64,000 nt of DNA from Streptomyces sp. f51 (lineage in GTDB: Bacteria; Actinomycetota; Actinomycetes; Streptomycetales; Streptomycetaceae): positions 1,918,501 through 1,982,500 of the forward strand of contig NZ_CP149798.1 of NCBI RefSeq assembly GCF_037940415.1, in the 5' to 3' direction. Positions within the stretch are counted from its first letter, which is position 1. Each line of letters starts with the position of its first letter. This document shows positions 25,648 through 34,901 of the stretch, piece by piece. The position numbers and the translations under genes were made by a program. Below the pieces are notes generated by a model. The model saw only the letters and a list, made by a program, of their open reading frames with translations, did not search any database and was not told the DNA's origin.

Positions 25648-26676
25648 GTGAGCTTCAAGGCTGAGTACATCTGGATCGACGGCACCGAGCCGACGGCCAA
25701 GCTCCGTTCCAAGACGAAGATCCTGGGCGACGACGCCAAGGGTGCGGAGCTGCCGATCTGGGGCTTCGACGGCTCCTCGACGAACCAGGCCGAGGGTCAC
25801 GCCTCGGACCGCGTACTCAAGCCCGTGGCCAGCTTCCCGGACCCGATCCGCGGCGGCGACGACATCCTCGTCATGTGCGAGGTCCTGAACATCGACATGA
25901 CGCCGCACGAGTCCAACACCCGTGCCGCGCTGGCCGAGGTCGCCGAGCGGTTCGCCGCCCAGGAGTCGATCTTCGGCATCGAGCAGGAGTACACCTTCTT
26001 CAAGGGCTCGCGCCCGCTCGGCTTCCCCGAGGGCGGCTTCCCGGCCGCGCAGGGCGGCTACTACTGCGGTGTCGGCGCGGACGAGATCTTCGGCCGTGAC
26101 GTCGTCGAGGCGCACCTGGACAACTGCCTCAAGGCGGGTCTCGGCATCTCCGGCATCAACGCCGAGGTCATGCCCGGTCAGTGGGAGTTCCAGGTCGGCC
26201 CGCTCGCGCCGCTCGAGGTCTCGGACCAGCTGTGGGTCGCCCGCTGGCTGCTCTACCGCACCGCCGAGGACTTCGGCGTCTCCGCGACGCTGGACCCGAA
26301 GCCGGTGAAGGGCGACTGGAACGGCGCGGGCGCGCACACCAACTTCTCCACCAAGGCGATGCGCGAGGGCTACGACGCCATCATCACCGCGTGCGAGTCG
26401 CTCGGCGAGGGCTCCAAGCCGATGGACCACGTCAAGAACTACGGCGCCGGCATCGACGACCGTCTGACGGGCCTGCACGAGACCGCCCCGTGGAACGAGT
26501 ACAGCTACGGCGTCTCCAACCGCGGCGCCTCGGTCCGCATCCCGTGGCAGGTCGAGAAGGACGGCAAGGGCTACATCGAGGACCGCCGTCCGAACGCCAA
26601 CGTCGACCCGTACGTCGTGACGCGTCTGATCGTCGACACCTGCTGCACCGCGCTGGAGAAGGCCGGCCAGGTCTGA
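25648..26676 (+). CDS. glnII: glutamine synthetase type II (eukaryote-like GSII)
   Basis: 342 residues, the short GSII length. It starts SFKAEYIWIDG and has WGFDGSSTNQA, GIEQEYTF, MPGQWEFQVG, DWNGAGAHTNFST and NRGASVRIP, all GSII signatures. It makes glutamine under nitrogen limitation and, unlike GlnA, lacks the adenylylation Tyr loop, so control is expected at transcription (GlnR box upstream). The GTG start follows AAGGA. It ends in a strong hairpin. Streptomyces and a few other actinobacteria carry GSII in addition to GSI. Confidence 0.97.
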   Translation: MSFKAEYIWIDGTEPTAKLRSKTKILGDDAKGAELPIWGFDGSSTNQAEGHASDRVLKPVASFPDPIRGGDDILVMCEVLNIDMTPHESNTRAALAEVAERFAAQESIFGIEQEYTFFKGSRPLGFPEGGFPAAQGGYYCGVGADEIFGRDVVEAHLDNCLKAGLGISGINAEVMPGQWEFQVGPLAPLEVSDQLWVARWLLYRTAEDFGVSATLDPKPVKGDWNGAGAHTNFSTKAMREGYDAIITACESLGEGSKPMDHVKNYGAGIDDRLTGLHETAPWNEYSYGVSNRGASVRIPWQVEKDGKGYIEDRRPNANVDPYVVTRLIVDTCCTALEKAGQV

Positions 26677-26692
26677 TCCCGCCCAGCACTTC

Positions 26693-26729
26693 CGAAGAGG
26701 CGTCCACCGTCGCGGTGGGCGCCTCTTCG
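26693..26729 (+). terminator. glnII terminator
   Basis: 16-bp stem, 26693-26708 with 26714-26729 (CGAAGAGGCGTCCACC, one G-T pair), loop GTCGC, 16 bases after the stop codon. Confidence 0.8.
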
Positions 26730-26837
26730 CGTCGCCCGGGGGAACGGCGGCCGCACGAGGTCGACTTCACGCCAAGGAGGCGTCCGAGCAGTGGGCACAG
26801 GCTCCTGTTACGGGGCCGTGTCTGCTTCAATGGGTTC

Positions 26838-26960
26838 ATGGCCAACTTCCAGAAGTGCGTCGCGACGGGTCGCCATGACCTCGAGCCCTTCTGGCCTTCC
26901 CGTCAGCACCACGACTTCGACCGGGTGTGTTGTCGCGCGACGAACGCGCCGGCCCTCTAA
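26838..26960 (+). CDS. 40-residue leader-peptide-like ORF with tandem Cys codons
   Basis: A short frame from ATG to TAA encodes a peptide ending SRQHHDFDRVCCRATNAPAL. The R-x-H-x-D-x-x-R-V-x...C pattern is that of the small 'putative leader peptides' that precede sulfur and cysteine genes in Streptomyces. The two adjacent Cys codons are both TGT, a rare codon at this GC content. The stop lies 118 bases before the winged-helix regulator gene. Ribosome site weak (AATGGG). No conservation test is possible here, so this is a proposal. Confidence 0.45.
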   Translation: MANFQKCVATGRHDLEPFWPSRQHHDFDRVCCRATNAPAL

Positions 26961-27078
26961 AGCCGTACACCCCGGCCTTCGGCCAGCGCGCACGACGTAC
27001 GTCCTCGACCGCCCCGACCACGAACTCGCGGCCGTCGAACCTCCCGACGAACTTCTCGCGCGAAAGAGCTGACCTCTC

Positions 27079-27675
27079 ATGGCGACCACCCGTTCCTTCT
27101 CCTCCGTCGCGACCTCCCCCCTTCCCGCGCCCCCGGCCGCCCCCGCGCGGCACCGGCTGCGTGCCGTGGACCGGGACGAGGTCGCCGATGTGGCGACCTT
27201 CCTCCCCCCGGGCGCCACCTGGCTGCCCGCTCCCCAGAACGCGCTGCCCGTCCTGCCGGGACAGCCCCCGATGATCGGCTACCTGGTCCTCGTACCGGCC
27301 GATCAGCAGCCCCTGCTGCCGGTCGCCGTCACGGCCCCGGCCGAGCCCGTCGGCGGCGCCGCCGACGGCACCGGGACCGCCGATCCGCTGGTGCGCGTCG
27401 ACACCGTGCAGCGCACCGCCGAGGTCGACGGGCAGGCCCTGGACCTCACCTATCTGGAGTTCGAGCTGCTTGCGCATCTCGTCCGGCATCCGCACCGGGT
27501 GCACACCCGCGACCAGCTGGTCTCCACGGTGTGGGGCTACGGCCACGTCGGTGACGGGCGGACCGTCGACGTCCATGTGGCGCGGCTGCGCCGCAAGCTC
27601 GGCGCCCGGCACCGGCAGGCGATCCAGACGGTGCGCCGGGTGGGCTACAAGTACACGCCGCCGACCGGCCGCTGA
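27079..27675 (+). CDS. glnRII: OmpR-type winged-helix regulator, GlnRII-like
   Basis: 198 residues. The C-terminal 100 form an OmpR/PhoB-type winged helix: LTYLEFELLAHLVRHPHRVHTRDQLVSTVWGY, then DGRTVDVHVARLRRKLG and VRRVGYKY. The N-terminal half is not a recognisable receiver domain; it is Pro/Ala-rich and lacks the phospho-acceptor Asp. In S. coelicolor the GlnR paralogue GlnRII is encoded just downstream of glnII and binds the same promoters, and this gene has that position. The name rests on location and domain, so the symbol is tentative. ATG has only a weak GAAAGAG site. Confidence 0.7.
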   Translation: MATTRSFSSVATSPLPAPPAAPARHRLRAVDRDEVADVATFLPPGATWLPAPQNALPVLPGQPPMIGYLVLVPADQQPLLPVAVTAPAEPVGGAADGTGTADPLVRVDTVQRTAEVDGQALDLTYLEFELLAHLVRHPHRVHTRDQLVSTVWGYGHVGDGRTVDVHVARLRRKLGARHRQAIQTVRRVGYKYTPPTGR

Positions 27676-27787
27676 CCTCCACGGACCGCAATCCCGTACG
27701 GCTGCGGCCGCGTCCGGGGCGTCCGGCGAATCTCCTGTCGGCAGATCGGAGTTCCGCCGGACGGCCCGCGCGGGCACAGTCGTCCGT

Positions 27788-28792
27788 ATGACACGCAGAC
27801 TTCTGATGCTGGGCGGTACGGAGTTCGTGGGGCGCGCGGTCGTGGAGGCGGCGCTCACCCGGGGGTGGGACGTGACCGTCTTCCACCGGGGCCGCCACGA
27901 ACCCCCTTCCGGTGCACGGTCGTTGCTCGGCGACCGCACCACGGCGGACGGCCTCGCGGCGCTCGCGGGCACCACGGACACCTGGGACGCCGTCGTCGAC
28001 ACCTGGTCGGCCGCCCCGCGCCCCGTCCGGGACGCGGCGCGACTGCTGGCCGGACGGGCGTCCCGCCATGTGTACGTGTCGAGCTGCTCGGTGTACGCCC
28101 GGCCGCGCGCCGCCGGGTTCGCCGAGGACGCCCCGCTCGTGGAGGGCGCGTCGGCGGGCGCCGACGCGACCGACTACGCCCGGGACAAGCGGGGCGGGGA
28201 ACTGGCCGCCGCCGATGCCTTCGGCGCCGACCGGTCGCTGCTCGTGCGGTGCGGACTGATCCTCGGGCCGTACGAGAACGTCGGACGGCTTCCGTGGTGG
28301 CTGGACCGGATCGCGGCCGGGGGTCCGGTGCTGGCCCCCGGGCCCCGTGATCTGCCGCTCCAGTACGTCGACGTCCGGGATCTGGCGGAATGGACGCTCG
28401 GCGCCGTGGAGGCCGAACTCGCCGGTCCGTACAACCTGGTGAGCGCCCCGGGACACAGCACCATGGGGGCGCTGCTCGACGCCTGCGTCGAGGCCACCGG
28501 GTCGCGGGCCGAGCTGCGCTGGACGGACCCCGCGACCGTGCTCGGCGCCGGGATCGAGCCGTGGACGCAGCTTCCGGTGTGGGTGCCGCCGGACTCCGAA
28601 CTGCACGCCTCGGTGTACGCGGGCGATGTGTCACGGGCCCTGCGGACGGGCCTGCGGTGCCGGCCCGTCGAGGAGACCGTCGACGCCACCTGGAACTGGC
28701 TCAGGTCGCTCGGCGGCCCCGGCCCCCGGCGCGCCGACCGGCCCGCGGTGGGACTGGATCCCGCGGTGGAGGCGAAGGTCCTCGGAATCTGA
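27788..28792 (+). CDS. NAD-dependent epimerase/dehydratase family protein
   Basis: 334 residues. The Rossmann motif is [17 protein letters not shown] (GGTxFVG, an atypical SDR form), followed by [10 protein letters not shown] and a YARDKRGGE segment holding the Tyr-x3-Lys catalytic pair. The C-terminus is a substrate-binding domain with [10 protein letters not shown]. This isomerase-like SDR group is common in Streptomyces; substrate unknown. ATG without a clear ribosome site, 112 bases after the GlnRII-like gene. Confidence 0.85.
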   Translation: MTRRLLMLGGTEFVGRAVVEAALTRGWDVTVFHRGRHEPPSGARSLLGDRTTADGLAALAGTTDTWDAVVDTWSAAPRPVRDAARLLAGRASRHVYVSSCSVYARPRAAGFAEDAPLVEGASAGADATDYARDKRGGELAAADAFGADRSLLVRCGLILGPYENVGRLPWWLDRIAAGGPVLAPGPRDLPLQYVDVRDLAEWTLGAVEAELAGPYNLVSAPGHSTMGALLDACVEATGSRAELRWTDPATVLGAGIEPWTQLPVWVPPDSELHASVYAGDVSRALRTGLRCRPVEETVDATWNWLRSLGGPGPRRADRPAVGLDPAVEAKVLGI

Positions 28793-28862
28793 GACCCGGG
28801 AATTCCCCGCTTCCGGCAGTTCGGCCGTGCCGGATCGAACTCGGTTGCGAGGAAGGGAAGTT

Positions 28863-28905
28863 GGAGCACCGTGGACGGCCGTCCGATGGCAGCCCACGGT
28901 GCTCC
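28863..28905 (+). terminator. hairpin terminator after the epimerase
   Basis: GGAGCACCGTGG (28863-28874) pairs perfectly with CCACGGTGCTCC (28894-28905), 19-base loop. From 28906 to 29141 the DNA is unusually A/T-rich for this window and probably holds the promoter of the DUF1996 gene; I see no gene in it. Confidence 0.75.
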
Positions 28906-29141
28906 GCGGACCTCGGACGGTTACTGAATACGAGTCAAGAAAACCGCCCTCAAACCTGAATTCCGAGATCAACTCCCGGAAATTCGCGGGCTTCTGGGTC
29001 CATTGTGACCGAATTGGTCTCAGGACTTTCCAAGATTCTTCCGAGACACCTGAACACCTCTGGCACCTCCCGCGTATGGAATGGAGCCGCTTCACTCCTG
29101 TCGGGCGCCTCGCTGCCCCGCAAGGAAGTCAGAGGAGTTCC

Positions 29142-30695
29142 ATGGGACGCAACATTCGAAAACGCCGTTCGCCGCTGGCGGTTCGCGCCGTTGCCGCGTC
29201 GGCAGCGCTCGCGATCGGTGGGGGTGGGCTGGTCTGGGCGAATTTCTACGCCTCGGCGCACGAGACCAACTCGGGGCGCAACACCACCAAGTCCGCGCCC
29301 GCCCAGGTGGCCACCATCAGCTGCCCGGACGTCGGCCAGAAGCTGTCCAACGTTCCGAACCAGGCGCGGGGCCAGGTCGACGGGGAGCTGGCGACACTCG
29401 ACCAGCAGATCACCGCCGCCTACCAGCGACTCGCGACCACGCGTGACGCGCAGGTGAGAGACGCGAGCTTCGTCCAGAACTCCATCCTCACGCCGCTCAA
29501 GCAGAACCGGTCGGTGATCATCGACCGGATCAAGCTGGAGATCAACCGCGTCGGCGGCAGGGCTCCGGGCTGGCTCGACGGGCTCTCCACCTGTACGGGC
29601 CAGCCCGCCGCGGGTCAGGCCAACGGCGGCCAGAACAACGGCGGCGCCACGGCCACGGCCGCTCCGTCCGCCGCCGCGAGCGCGAGTGCCGGTGCGGGTG
29701 CCGGTGCCGGTGCGGGTGCCTCCGCGAGCGCGAGCGCACCGGCCGGTGGTGCCCAGGCGAACAACGGCGGACAGGCCGGCAACGGTCCGCTCGCCACCGA
29801 CTTCGTCGACATCACGAAGGTCCAGCCGAACGTCGCCGCCAAGCCCGCTGTCGGGGCCGCCGGTTCGCGCGGTGTGTTCTCGTCGTCCTGCGGTGTCAAC
29901 GCGAACAAGAAGTTCAACACGGACAACGTGATCGTGGCGCCGGGTGTCTCCAACGGCGCGCACCACCTGCACGACTACGTCGGCAACCAGTCGAACGACG
30001 CCTTCGCCACCAACGACACGTTCGCTGCGGCGCAGACGTCCTGCGCCAACCAGGGCGACAAGTCGACGTACTACTGGCCGGTCGTGCGTATCCAGAACGG
30101 CACCCAGGACTTCGACCAGAACAACCTGGGCGGCGGCAAGGAACTCAACGTCGGCGCGATCCAGCGGGTGAAGCAGGCGCAGATCAAGTTCGTCGGCAGC
30201 CCGACCAGCAAGGTCGTCGCGATGCCGAAGTTCCTGCGCATCATCACCGGTGACGCCAAGACCACGACCAACGGTCTCGCGAACGCCAACGCCCACTGGA
30301 GCTGCACCGGCTTCGAGAACAAGGTGCAGCTGACGCAGCAGTACCCGATCTGCCCGCGCGGCAGCACCGTGGTCCGCACCTTCGCCTTCCAGAGCTGCTG
30401 GGACGGGGTGAACATCGACAGCGCGAACCACCGTACGCACGTGGCCTTCGCCGACGCCCAGGGCAACTGCGCCAACGGGTTCAAGGCGATCCCGCAGCTG
30501 ACGATGCGCCTCGTCTACAACTTCCGGGCCCCGACCCTCACCAACGGGCAGATCAAGAACGCCTACGCGGTGGACGGTTTCCCGGAGCAGCTGCACAAGC
30601 CGGCCACCGACCACGACGACTTCATCAACGTCTTCGACGACGCCCTGATGAACAAGATGGTCACCTGCATCAACAACGGCCAGCGTTGTAGGTAG
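29142..30695 (+). CDS. secreted DUF1996 protein
   Basis: 517 residues. N-terminal signal ([22 protein letters not shown]) with a basic start, then a helical region with two Cys ([11 protein letters not shown] to STCTGQP). Next is an Ala/Gly/Ser linker around residues 165-205 with alternating AG and AS dipeptides, then a C-terminal DUF1996 domain ([49 protein letters not shown]). DUF1996 occurs in secreted proteins of actinobacteria and fungi; role unknown. Disulfides are likely. ATG after AGAGGAG; an A/T-rich leader lies upstream. Confidence 0.85.
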   Translation: MGRNIRKRRSPLAVRAVAASAALAIGGGGLVWANFYASAHETNSGRNTTKSAPAQVATISCPDVGQKLSNVPNQARGQVDGELATLDQQITAAYQRLATTRDAQVRDASFVQNSILTPLKQNRSVIIDRIKLEINRVGGRAPGWLDGLSTCTGQPAAGQANGGQNNGGATATAAPSAAASASAGAGAGAGAGASASASAPAGGAQANNGGQAGNGPLATDFVDITKVQPNVAAKPAVGAAGSRGVFSSSCGVNANKKFNTDNVIVAPGVSNGAHHLHDYVGNQSNDAFATNDTFAAAQTSCANQGDKSTYYWPVVRIQNGTQDFDQNNLGGGKELNVGAIQRVKQAQIKFVGSPTSKVVAMPKFLRIITGDAKTTTNGLANANAHWSCTGFENKVQLTQQYPICPRGSTVVRTFAFQSCWDGVNIDSANHRTHVAFADAQGNCANGFKAIPQLTMRLVYNFRAPTLTNGQIKNAYAVDGFPEQLHKPATDHDDFINVFDDALMNKMVTCINNGQRCR

Positions 30696-30704
30696 CCCCA
30701 CCGA

Positions 30705-30740
30705 GAAGGCCGGTGGCGGGATCTCCCGCCACCGGCCTTC
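30705..30740. terminator. bidirectional terminator hairpin
   Basis: Perfect 17-bp stem, 30705-30721 with 30724-30740 (GAAGGCCGGTGGCGGGA and complement), 2-base loop, between the convergent DUF1996 and lipoprotein genes. Confidence 0.88.
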
Positions 30741-30767
30741 TTGTGTGCCCGCCCGGGTCCCGCGCGG

Positions 30768-31199
30768 TCAGCCGCTGTGCTGATGACCCGAGTGCGAGGC
30801 CCCCTGCTCCAGCGTCCCGCCCAGCCGGCCGCGCAGCGTCGTGACCATCTTCTGGTCCCCCACCGCGACCCACTTGGCGCCCACGAGGTACGAACCGCCG
30901 TAGTCCTTGGCCCCGTTGAGCCACTCGCGCTGACCGCGGTCGGTGGCGAAGGTCGCCAGGATGAACTTGCCCGCGCTGATCTTGCAGACGCCCTGGCGGA
31001 TCTCGTCCGCGTCGGTCTGGATGCTCGGCCTGCACTTCACCTCGGCGGCCAGCTCCTCAAGACTGCCGGTGGCCGTGGGCGGCACGGTCTCCTTCGCCGC
31101 CGCGCTCTTGCCGTCCGATCCGCCGCCGCAGCCGGTCAGTGCCAGCAGGGCGGCGGCCACGGCCGCCCCGGTCAGGAGCTTCCCGCGTGTCAACCTCAT
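30768..31199 (-). CDS. small lipoprotein, function unknown
   Basis: 143 residues with a signal peptide and lipobox LTGC (Cys24) followed by GGGSDG. The mature protein has two Cys (VKCRPS, GVCKIS), which may pair, and FILATFATDRGQREWLNGAKDYGGSYLVGAKWVAV. The C-terminus is His/Gly/Ser-rich (ASHSGHQHSG). No family recognised. It faces the DUF1996 gene tail to tail. Confidence 0.8.
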   Translation of the reverse strand: MRLTRGKLLTGAAVAAALLALTGCGGGSDGKSAAAKETVPPTATGSLEELAAEVKCRPSIQTDADEIRQGVCKISAGKFILATFATDRGQREWLNGAKDYGGSYLVGAKWVAVGDQKMVTTLRGRLGGTLEQGASHSGHQHSG

Positions 31200-31352
31200 A
31201 CGTTCCTCCGGTACCTGTCGGCGTTCACGCCGAGAAGAGCCCCGGCGAGGGCTCTGCCTTCGATACGGCTCCGGGCGGCCCGGTGCTCAATCCGCCCCCG
31301 CGGACGGGGAACCCGGTACCGCCCGGGACACGGTTGTGCGAGGGTGACACCC

Positions 31353-31862
31353 GTGAACGAAGACTGGGAAGAGCGTACGGCGGCGGCCTGGGCCCGTTTC
31401 GACGACTACGAGGAGGAGCGGGCGGCGGACTTCCGCGGGGTGATCGACGCGCTGGTCGCGGAACTGCCGGCGGACAGCCCCCTCGGCCCCTTCGAGCAGG
31501 CCTGCGCCTGGGACTCGACGGGCCACTCCGACAAGGCCGTCCCCCTGTACCGGGAGGCTCTTGCCCGGGGTCTGAGCGGTTACAAGGGCCGCCGGGCGCG
31601 GATCCAGCTCGCCAGTTCGCTGCGCAACATCGGCCAGGCGGACGAGGGCGTCAAGCTCCTCACCCCCGAACTGGTCGCGCCCTCGGACGAACTGGACGAC
31701 GCGGTCCGTGCCTGCCTGGCGCTCTGTCTCGCCGATCTCGGCCGCGAACGCGAGGGCCTGGCCCTGGTGATCGGCGCGCTGGCCCCCCATCTGCCGCGCT
31801 ACCAGCGGTCGATGGCCAACTACGCCCGCCTGCTCGTCGAACCCGGGGAATCCGCGGGCTGA
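31353..31862 (+). CDS. tetratricopeptide-repeat protein
   Basis: 169 residues, mostly helical. It has acidic NEDWEERTAAAWARFDDYEEERAADF at the start and three TPR-like helix pairs (ACAWDSTGHSDKAVPLYREALARG, RIQLASSLRNIGQADEGVKLL, CLALCLADLGREREGLAL). Probably a protein-interaction adaptor. GTG start after GAGGGTG. No partner can be named; the sigma-like membrane protein follows 50 bp later on the same strand. Confidence 0.8.
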   Translation: MNEDWEERTAAAWARFDDYEEERAADFRGVIDALVAELPADSPLGPFEQACAWDSTGHSDKAVPLYREALARGLSGYKGRRARIQLASSLRNIGQADEGVKLLTPELVAPSDELDDAVRACLALCLADLGREREGLALVIGALAPHLPRYQRSMANYARLLVEPGESAG

Positions 31863-31912
31863 GTCCCCCGCGGGGCCGGTGACCATCCGCCGATTCGCTC
31901 GTTCTGCTGAAC

Positions 31913-33841
31913 GTGCAGTCACAGGATGTAGCCCCGCGCCCCGCACCCTCCTCCGGAGCGGTCGTCGACGTCGAGCAGGCCGAGGCCGCGCTCGTCGAGC
32001 ACTACCCGCGGCTGGTCCGGCTCGCCTATCTGATGCTCGCGCCGAGCCTCGGCCGCAACCGGCGGGTGCTGACCGCGCACGCCCTGGCCCAGCGCGCCCT
32101 GCCGCGGGGCAGGGCGGCGGGCGACACGTCGGCGATCCCGGCCCAGCAGAGCGGCGGCGGCCGTGACGGCGACCCGGGCTACGCCTTCGTACGCCTCCAG
32201 GTGGTGCGCGCGGCGCTGGAGGCGGGACTGCCGCTGCGGCGGCGGGCGTGGCCCAAGCGGTCCCAGCTGCCTCCGCTCCTCCCCCAGGTGTGGGGCCTGC
32301 GACTGTTCCCCCGCTCCGGCGGCGCCGACGAACTCGCCCTGGACCAGCGGCTGTCCGCGCTCTCCGGGCCGGCCCGCGCCGCCTACGTGCTGCGCGGTCT
32401 GGAGAAGCTGGCCGACGCGCCGCTGCGCCGGGTGCTGGCGGCGGCGGGGGTGGGCGACCCGGCCGCGGCGCTGCGGGAGGCCTCGGGCGTCGAGGCACGG
32501 GACGCGCTGCTCGAGTCCCCCGAGTTCGACCCCTGCTCGCTCCAGGCCCGGCCCACCGATCTGATGCGGCGCAGGCAGCACATGAAGGCCGCGTTCGCCG
32601 CCACCGCCGCCGCGGCCGTGTGCGGCGCGCTGCTGGCACTGCCGGGCGACGGCTGGGGGCCGGACGGCGCAGCGGCCCCCTCGTACGCGCAGAACCCGGC
32701 CGCCGAGGCCGCGCTGGACCCGGCCCGGCTGGAGCGGGTGGCGCCCGCGGCCTGGGAGTCCTCCGCGCGCACCGACTTCTCCGTCTGGCCGGCCCGCGGC
32801 GGCCTCGTCGGCGACACCGCGCTGCTGCGCCGCGCGCTCGCGGTCTGGGCGAGGCCGGGCGAGTCCGTCCAGGTCTCGGCGACACCCGGCACGCCCTCCG
32901 GCGCTCCGCCCGGACCGCCCCAGCTGCTGTACGCGGGGGTCGTCGACCAGGCGCGCGTGGTGCTCCTGTACGACGGTCTGCGCATCGCGCGCTACGCCGA
33001 GCCGAAGGACGGCACGGGCGGCGCGGCCCTGGACTTCGCGCGGGCCGACGGGGCGGACGGGGCGGAGGCGAGCGCGGTGGTGCTGGGCCGCGCCGACGGC
33101 AACGTCCGCTATCTGACCGCGCCCTGGGTGACCAAGGCCGCCGAGCGCGATCTGCTCAAGCCCTCGGCCGGGGCGATGGACCTCACCCGGTCCGCGGACG
33201 GCACCACCTCTCCGCTGGCCGGTCCGCCGCAGACCGGCGCGTGCACGTCGTGGAACGTGCTCCAGGTCCAGGACGCCACCGGCACCCGGCTGCTGACCGA
33301 CCTCGGCGAGCTGATCCCGGCCCACCTCACCGCGGGCAGGCCGGCCGCGCCCCGGGAGGCGGCGGGGGCGGAGAACCTGCGGGAGTGGGCGCCGTTCGCG
33401 TGCTCGCTGGCCACCATGCGCTCGCAGGGCGTGCGGAGCGTGAACGCCTGGGAGTACGCGCGCCAGCCGCTGCCCGACGCGAGCGGATCGGCGGCCTGGG
33501 TGTGCACGCGTGCCGACACCTGGCGCGGCGGCGGCACCCGGGTGCTGGCCCAGTTCCGTACCCCGGGCGGGGTGTACGGGGCGGTGGCCGCGAAGGCCGA
33601 GAACTCCCCGGCGTGCGGCTCCCGCGATCCTCATGTGCTGGCCGGTGTGCTGTGGAAGTCGGGCGGCGGGGTCTGGTATCTCCTCGCGGCCGGCGGCAAG
33701 GGCACCGCGTCGGTCCGGGCGACCGGCGGGGTGAGCGGCTCCGCGCCGGGCCCCCTGCTCACCGTGCGGGCCACGCAGGGAGCGCAGGCCGAGCTGAAGG
33801 GGACCCTGACGGACGGCCGTGACATCACCGGGCTGCGCTGA
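31913..33841 (+). CDS. sigma-factor-like N-terminus fused to a membrane-anchored extracellular domain
   Basis: 642 residues. Residues about 22-65 (EAALVEHYPRLVRLAYLMLAPS) look like ECF sigma region 2. Residues about 146-175 (LSALSGPARAAYVLRGLEKLADAPLRRVL) look like region 4. A single membrane segment (KAAFAATAAAAVCGALLALPG) starts at residue 224. The remaining 400 residues should be outside, with four or more Cys and a Ser/Thr/Gly-rich composition. The sigma halves appear degenerate (no clear -10 or -35 contact residues), so the protein may have lost sigma activity. The GTG start lacks a ribosome site. Confidence 0.75.
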   Translation: MQSQDVAPRPAPSSGAVVDVEQAEAALVEHYPRLVRLAYLMLAPSLGRNRRVLTAHALAQRALPRGRAAGDTSAIPAQQSGGGRDGDPGYAFVRLQVVRAALEAGLPLRRRAWPKRSQLPPLLPQVWGLRLFPRSGGADELALDQRLSALSGPARAAYVLRGLEKLADAPLRRVLAAAGVGDPAAALREASGVEARDALLESPEFDPCSLQARPTDLMRRRQHMKAAFAATAAAAVCGALLALPGDGWGPDGAAAPSYAQNPAAEAALDPARLERVAPAAWESSARTDFSVWPARGGLVGDTALLRRALAVWARPGESVQVSATPGTPSGAPPGPPQLLYAGVVDQARVVLLYDGLRIARYAEPKDGTGGAALDFARADGADGAEASAVVLGRADGNVRYLTAPWVTKAAERDLLKPSAGAMDLTRSADGTTSPLAGPPQTGACTSWNVLQVQDATGTRLLTDLGELIPAHLTAGRPAAPREAAGAENLREWAPFACSLATMRSQGVRSVNAWEYARQPLPDASGSAAWVCTRADTWRGGGTRVLAQFRTPGGVYGAVAAKAENSPACGSRDPHVLAGVLWKSGGGVWYLLAAGGKGTASVRATGGVSGSAPGPLLTVRATQGAQAELKGTLTDGRDITGLR

Positions 33842-33980
33842 CCGCCGGGACACCGGCCGCGGGCCCGGCACGGGGACGACGGCTTCGGTACGGGCACACC
33901 GGCCCGCTTTGCTGACAGAGACGTAAACAAGTGGGCGCAGAGGGCTTCTCCGGGCGCCTACCCGTCAGTACATTGACGCC

Positions 33981-34901
33981 ATGTCTAACACGCAGGGCCG
34001 GCTGCCCCGGCCGGTCGAGTCCGAGCGGACGGCCCTCAAGGCACGGAAGGTGTCGTTCTCCTGGGAGGACACCCCGCTGCACTGGGTGCCGGGAGAGCCC
34101 TTCGCCACGCACACCATGAACGTGCTGCATCTGCTGCTGCCGGCCGGCGAGCGGTGGTTCGTCCATGTGTACCGGCAGGTCCTGCCCCTCATCCGCGACG
34201 AGCGGCTGCGCCAGGACGTCATCGGGTTCATCGGGCAGGAGGCGACGCACTCGCAGGCCCACGACGAGGTGCTGCCCCATCTGGCGGCCCTGGGGCTCGA
34301 CCCGACGCCGTACACCGCGCAGGTCGACTGGCTCTTCGAGAAGCTCCTCGGCGACCGGACCCTGCCGCCGGGCAGGGCGCGCCGCTGGTGGCTGCTGGAG
34401 CGGGTCGCCCTGATCGCCGCGATCGAGCACTACACCGCCTTCCTCGGCGACTGGATCCTGAACTCGGAGGAGCTGGACCGGCGCGGCGCCGACCCGGTCA
34501 TGCTGGACCTGATGCGCTGGCACGGCGCCGAGGAGGTCGAGCACCGCTCGGTGGCCTTCGATCTGTTCGTGCACCTCGACGGCAGCTACCGGCGGCGCGC
34601 GCGGACCTGGGCGACGGCGTTCACCGCGCTCGTCTTCCTGTGGCAGCGCGGGGCCCGGTTCTTCATGGAGAACGACCCGACGCTCGTGAACGGCCGGGCG
34701 AGCTTCAAGGCCTTCCACACCGCGGGGAAGCGGGGCGTGCTGCCGCCGACCGGCGCCCTGCTGAGGTCCGTCCCCCGCTATCTCAGCCGCGCCTACCACC
34801 CCTCGCAGGAGGGCTCCACCGAGCAGGCCGCCGCCTATCTGGCCGTCTCCCCCGCCGCGACGGCCGCCTCGGCCGCCGAGAAGGCCGCAGGTGCCGCGTG
34901 A
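33981..34901 (+). CDS. predicted metal-dependent hydrolase (PF10118 type, di-metal helical)
   Basis: 306 residues. Paired metal-binding motifs are FIGQEATHSQAHDEV and WHGAEEVEHRSVAFDL (E-x2-H and E-x2-H), with IAAIEHYTAFLGDW between them. This is the ferritin-like di-metal arrangement of the PF10118 family, found near alkane or fatty-acid oxidation genes. The stop codon overlaps the start of the next gene (GTGA), so the two proteins are translated together, consistent with an oxygenase component served by the reductase. Confidence 0.82.
   Translation: MSNTQGRLPRPVESERTALKARKVSFSWEDTPLHWVPGEPFATHTMNVLHLLLPAGERWFVHVYRQVLPLIRDERLRQDVIGFIGQEATHSQAHDEVLPHLAALGLDPTPYTAQVDWLFEKLLGDRTLPPGRARRWWLLERVALIAAIEHYTAFLGDWILNSEELDRRGADPVMLDLMRWHGAEEVEHRSVAFDLFVHLDGSYRRRARTWATAFTALVFLWQRGARFFMENDPTLVNGRASFKAFHTAGKRGVLPPTGALLRSVPRYLSRAYHPSQEGSTEQAAAYLAVSPAATAASAAEKAAGAA

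Noticed and set aside
26791..27072. 93-codon frame in the gap after glnII
   Set aside because: Ser/Thr/Arg-rich with no ribosome site; the overlapping 40-codon leader-like frame in another phase explains the region better.
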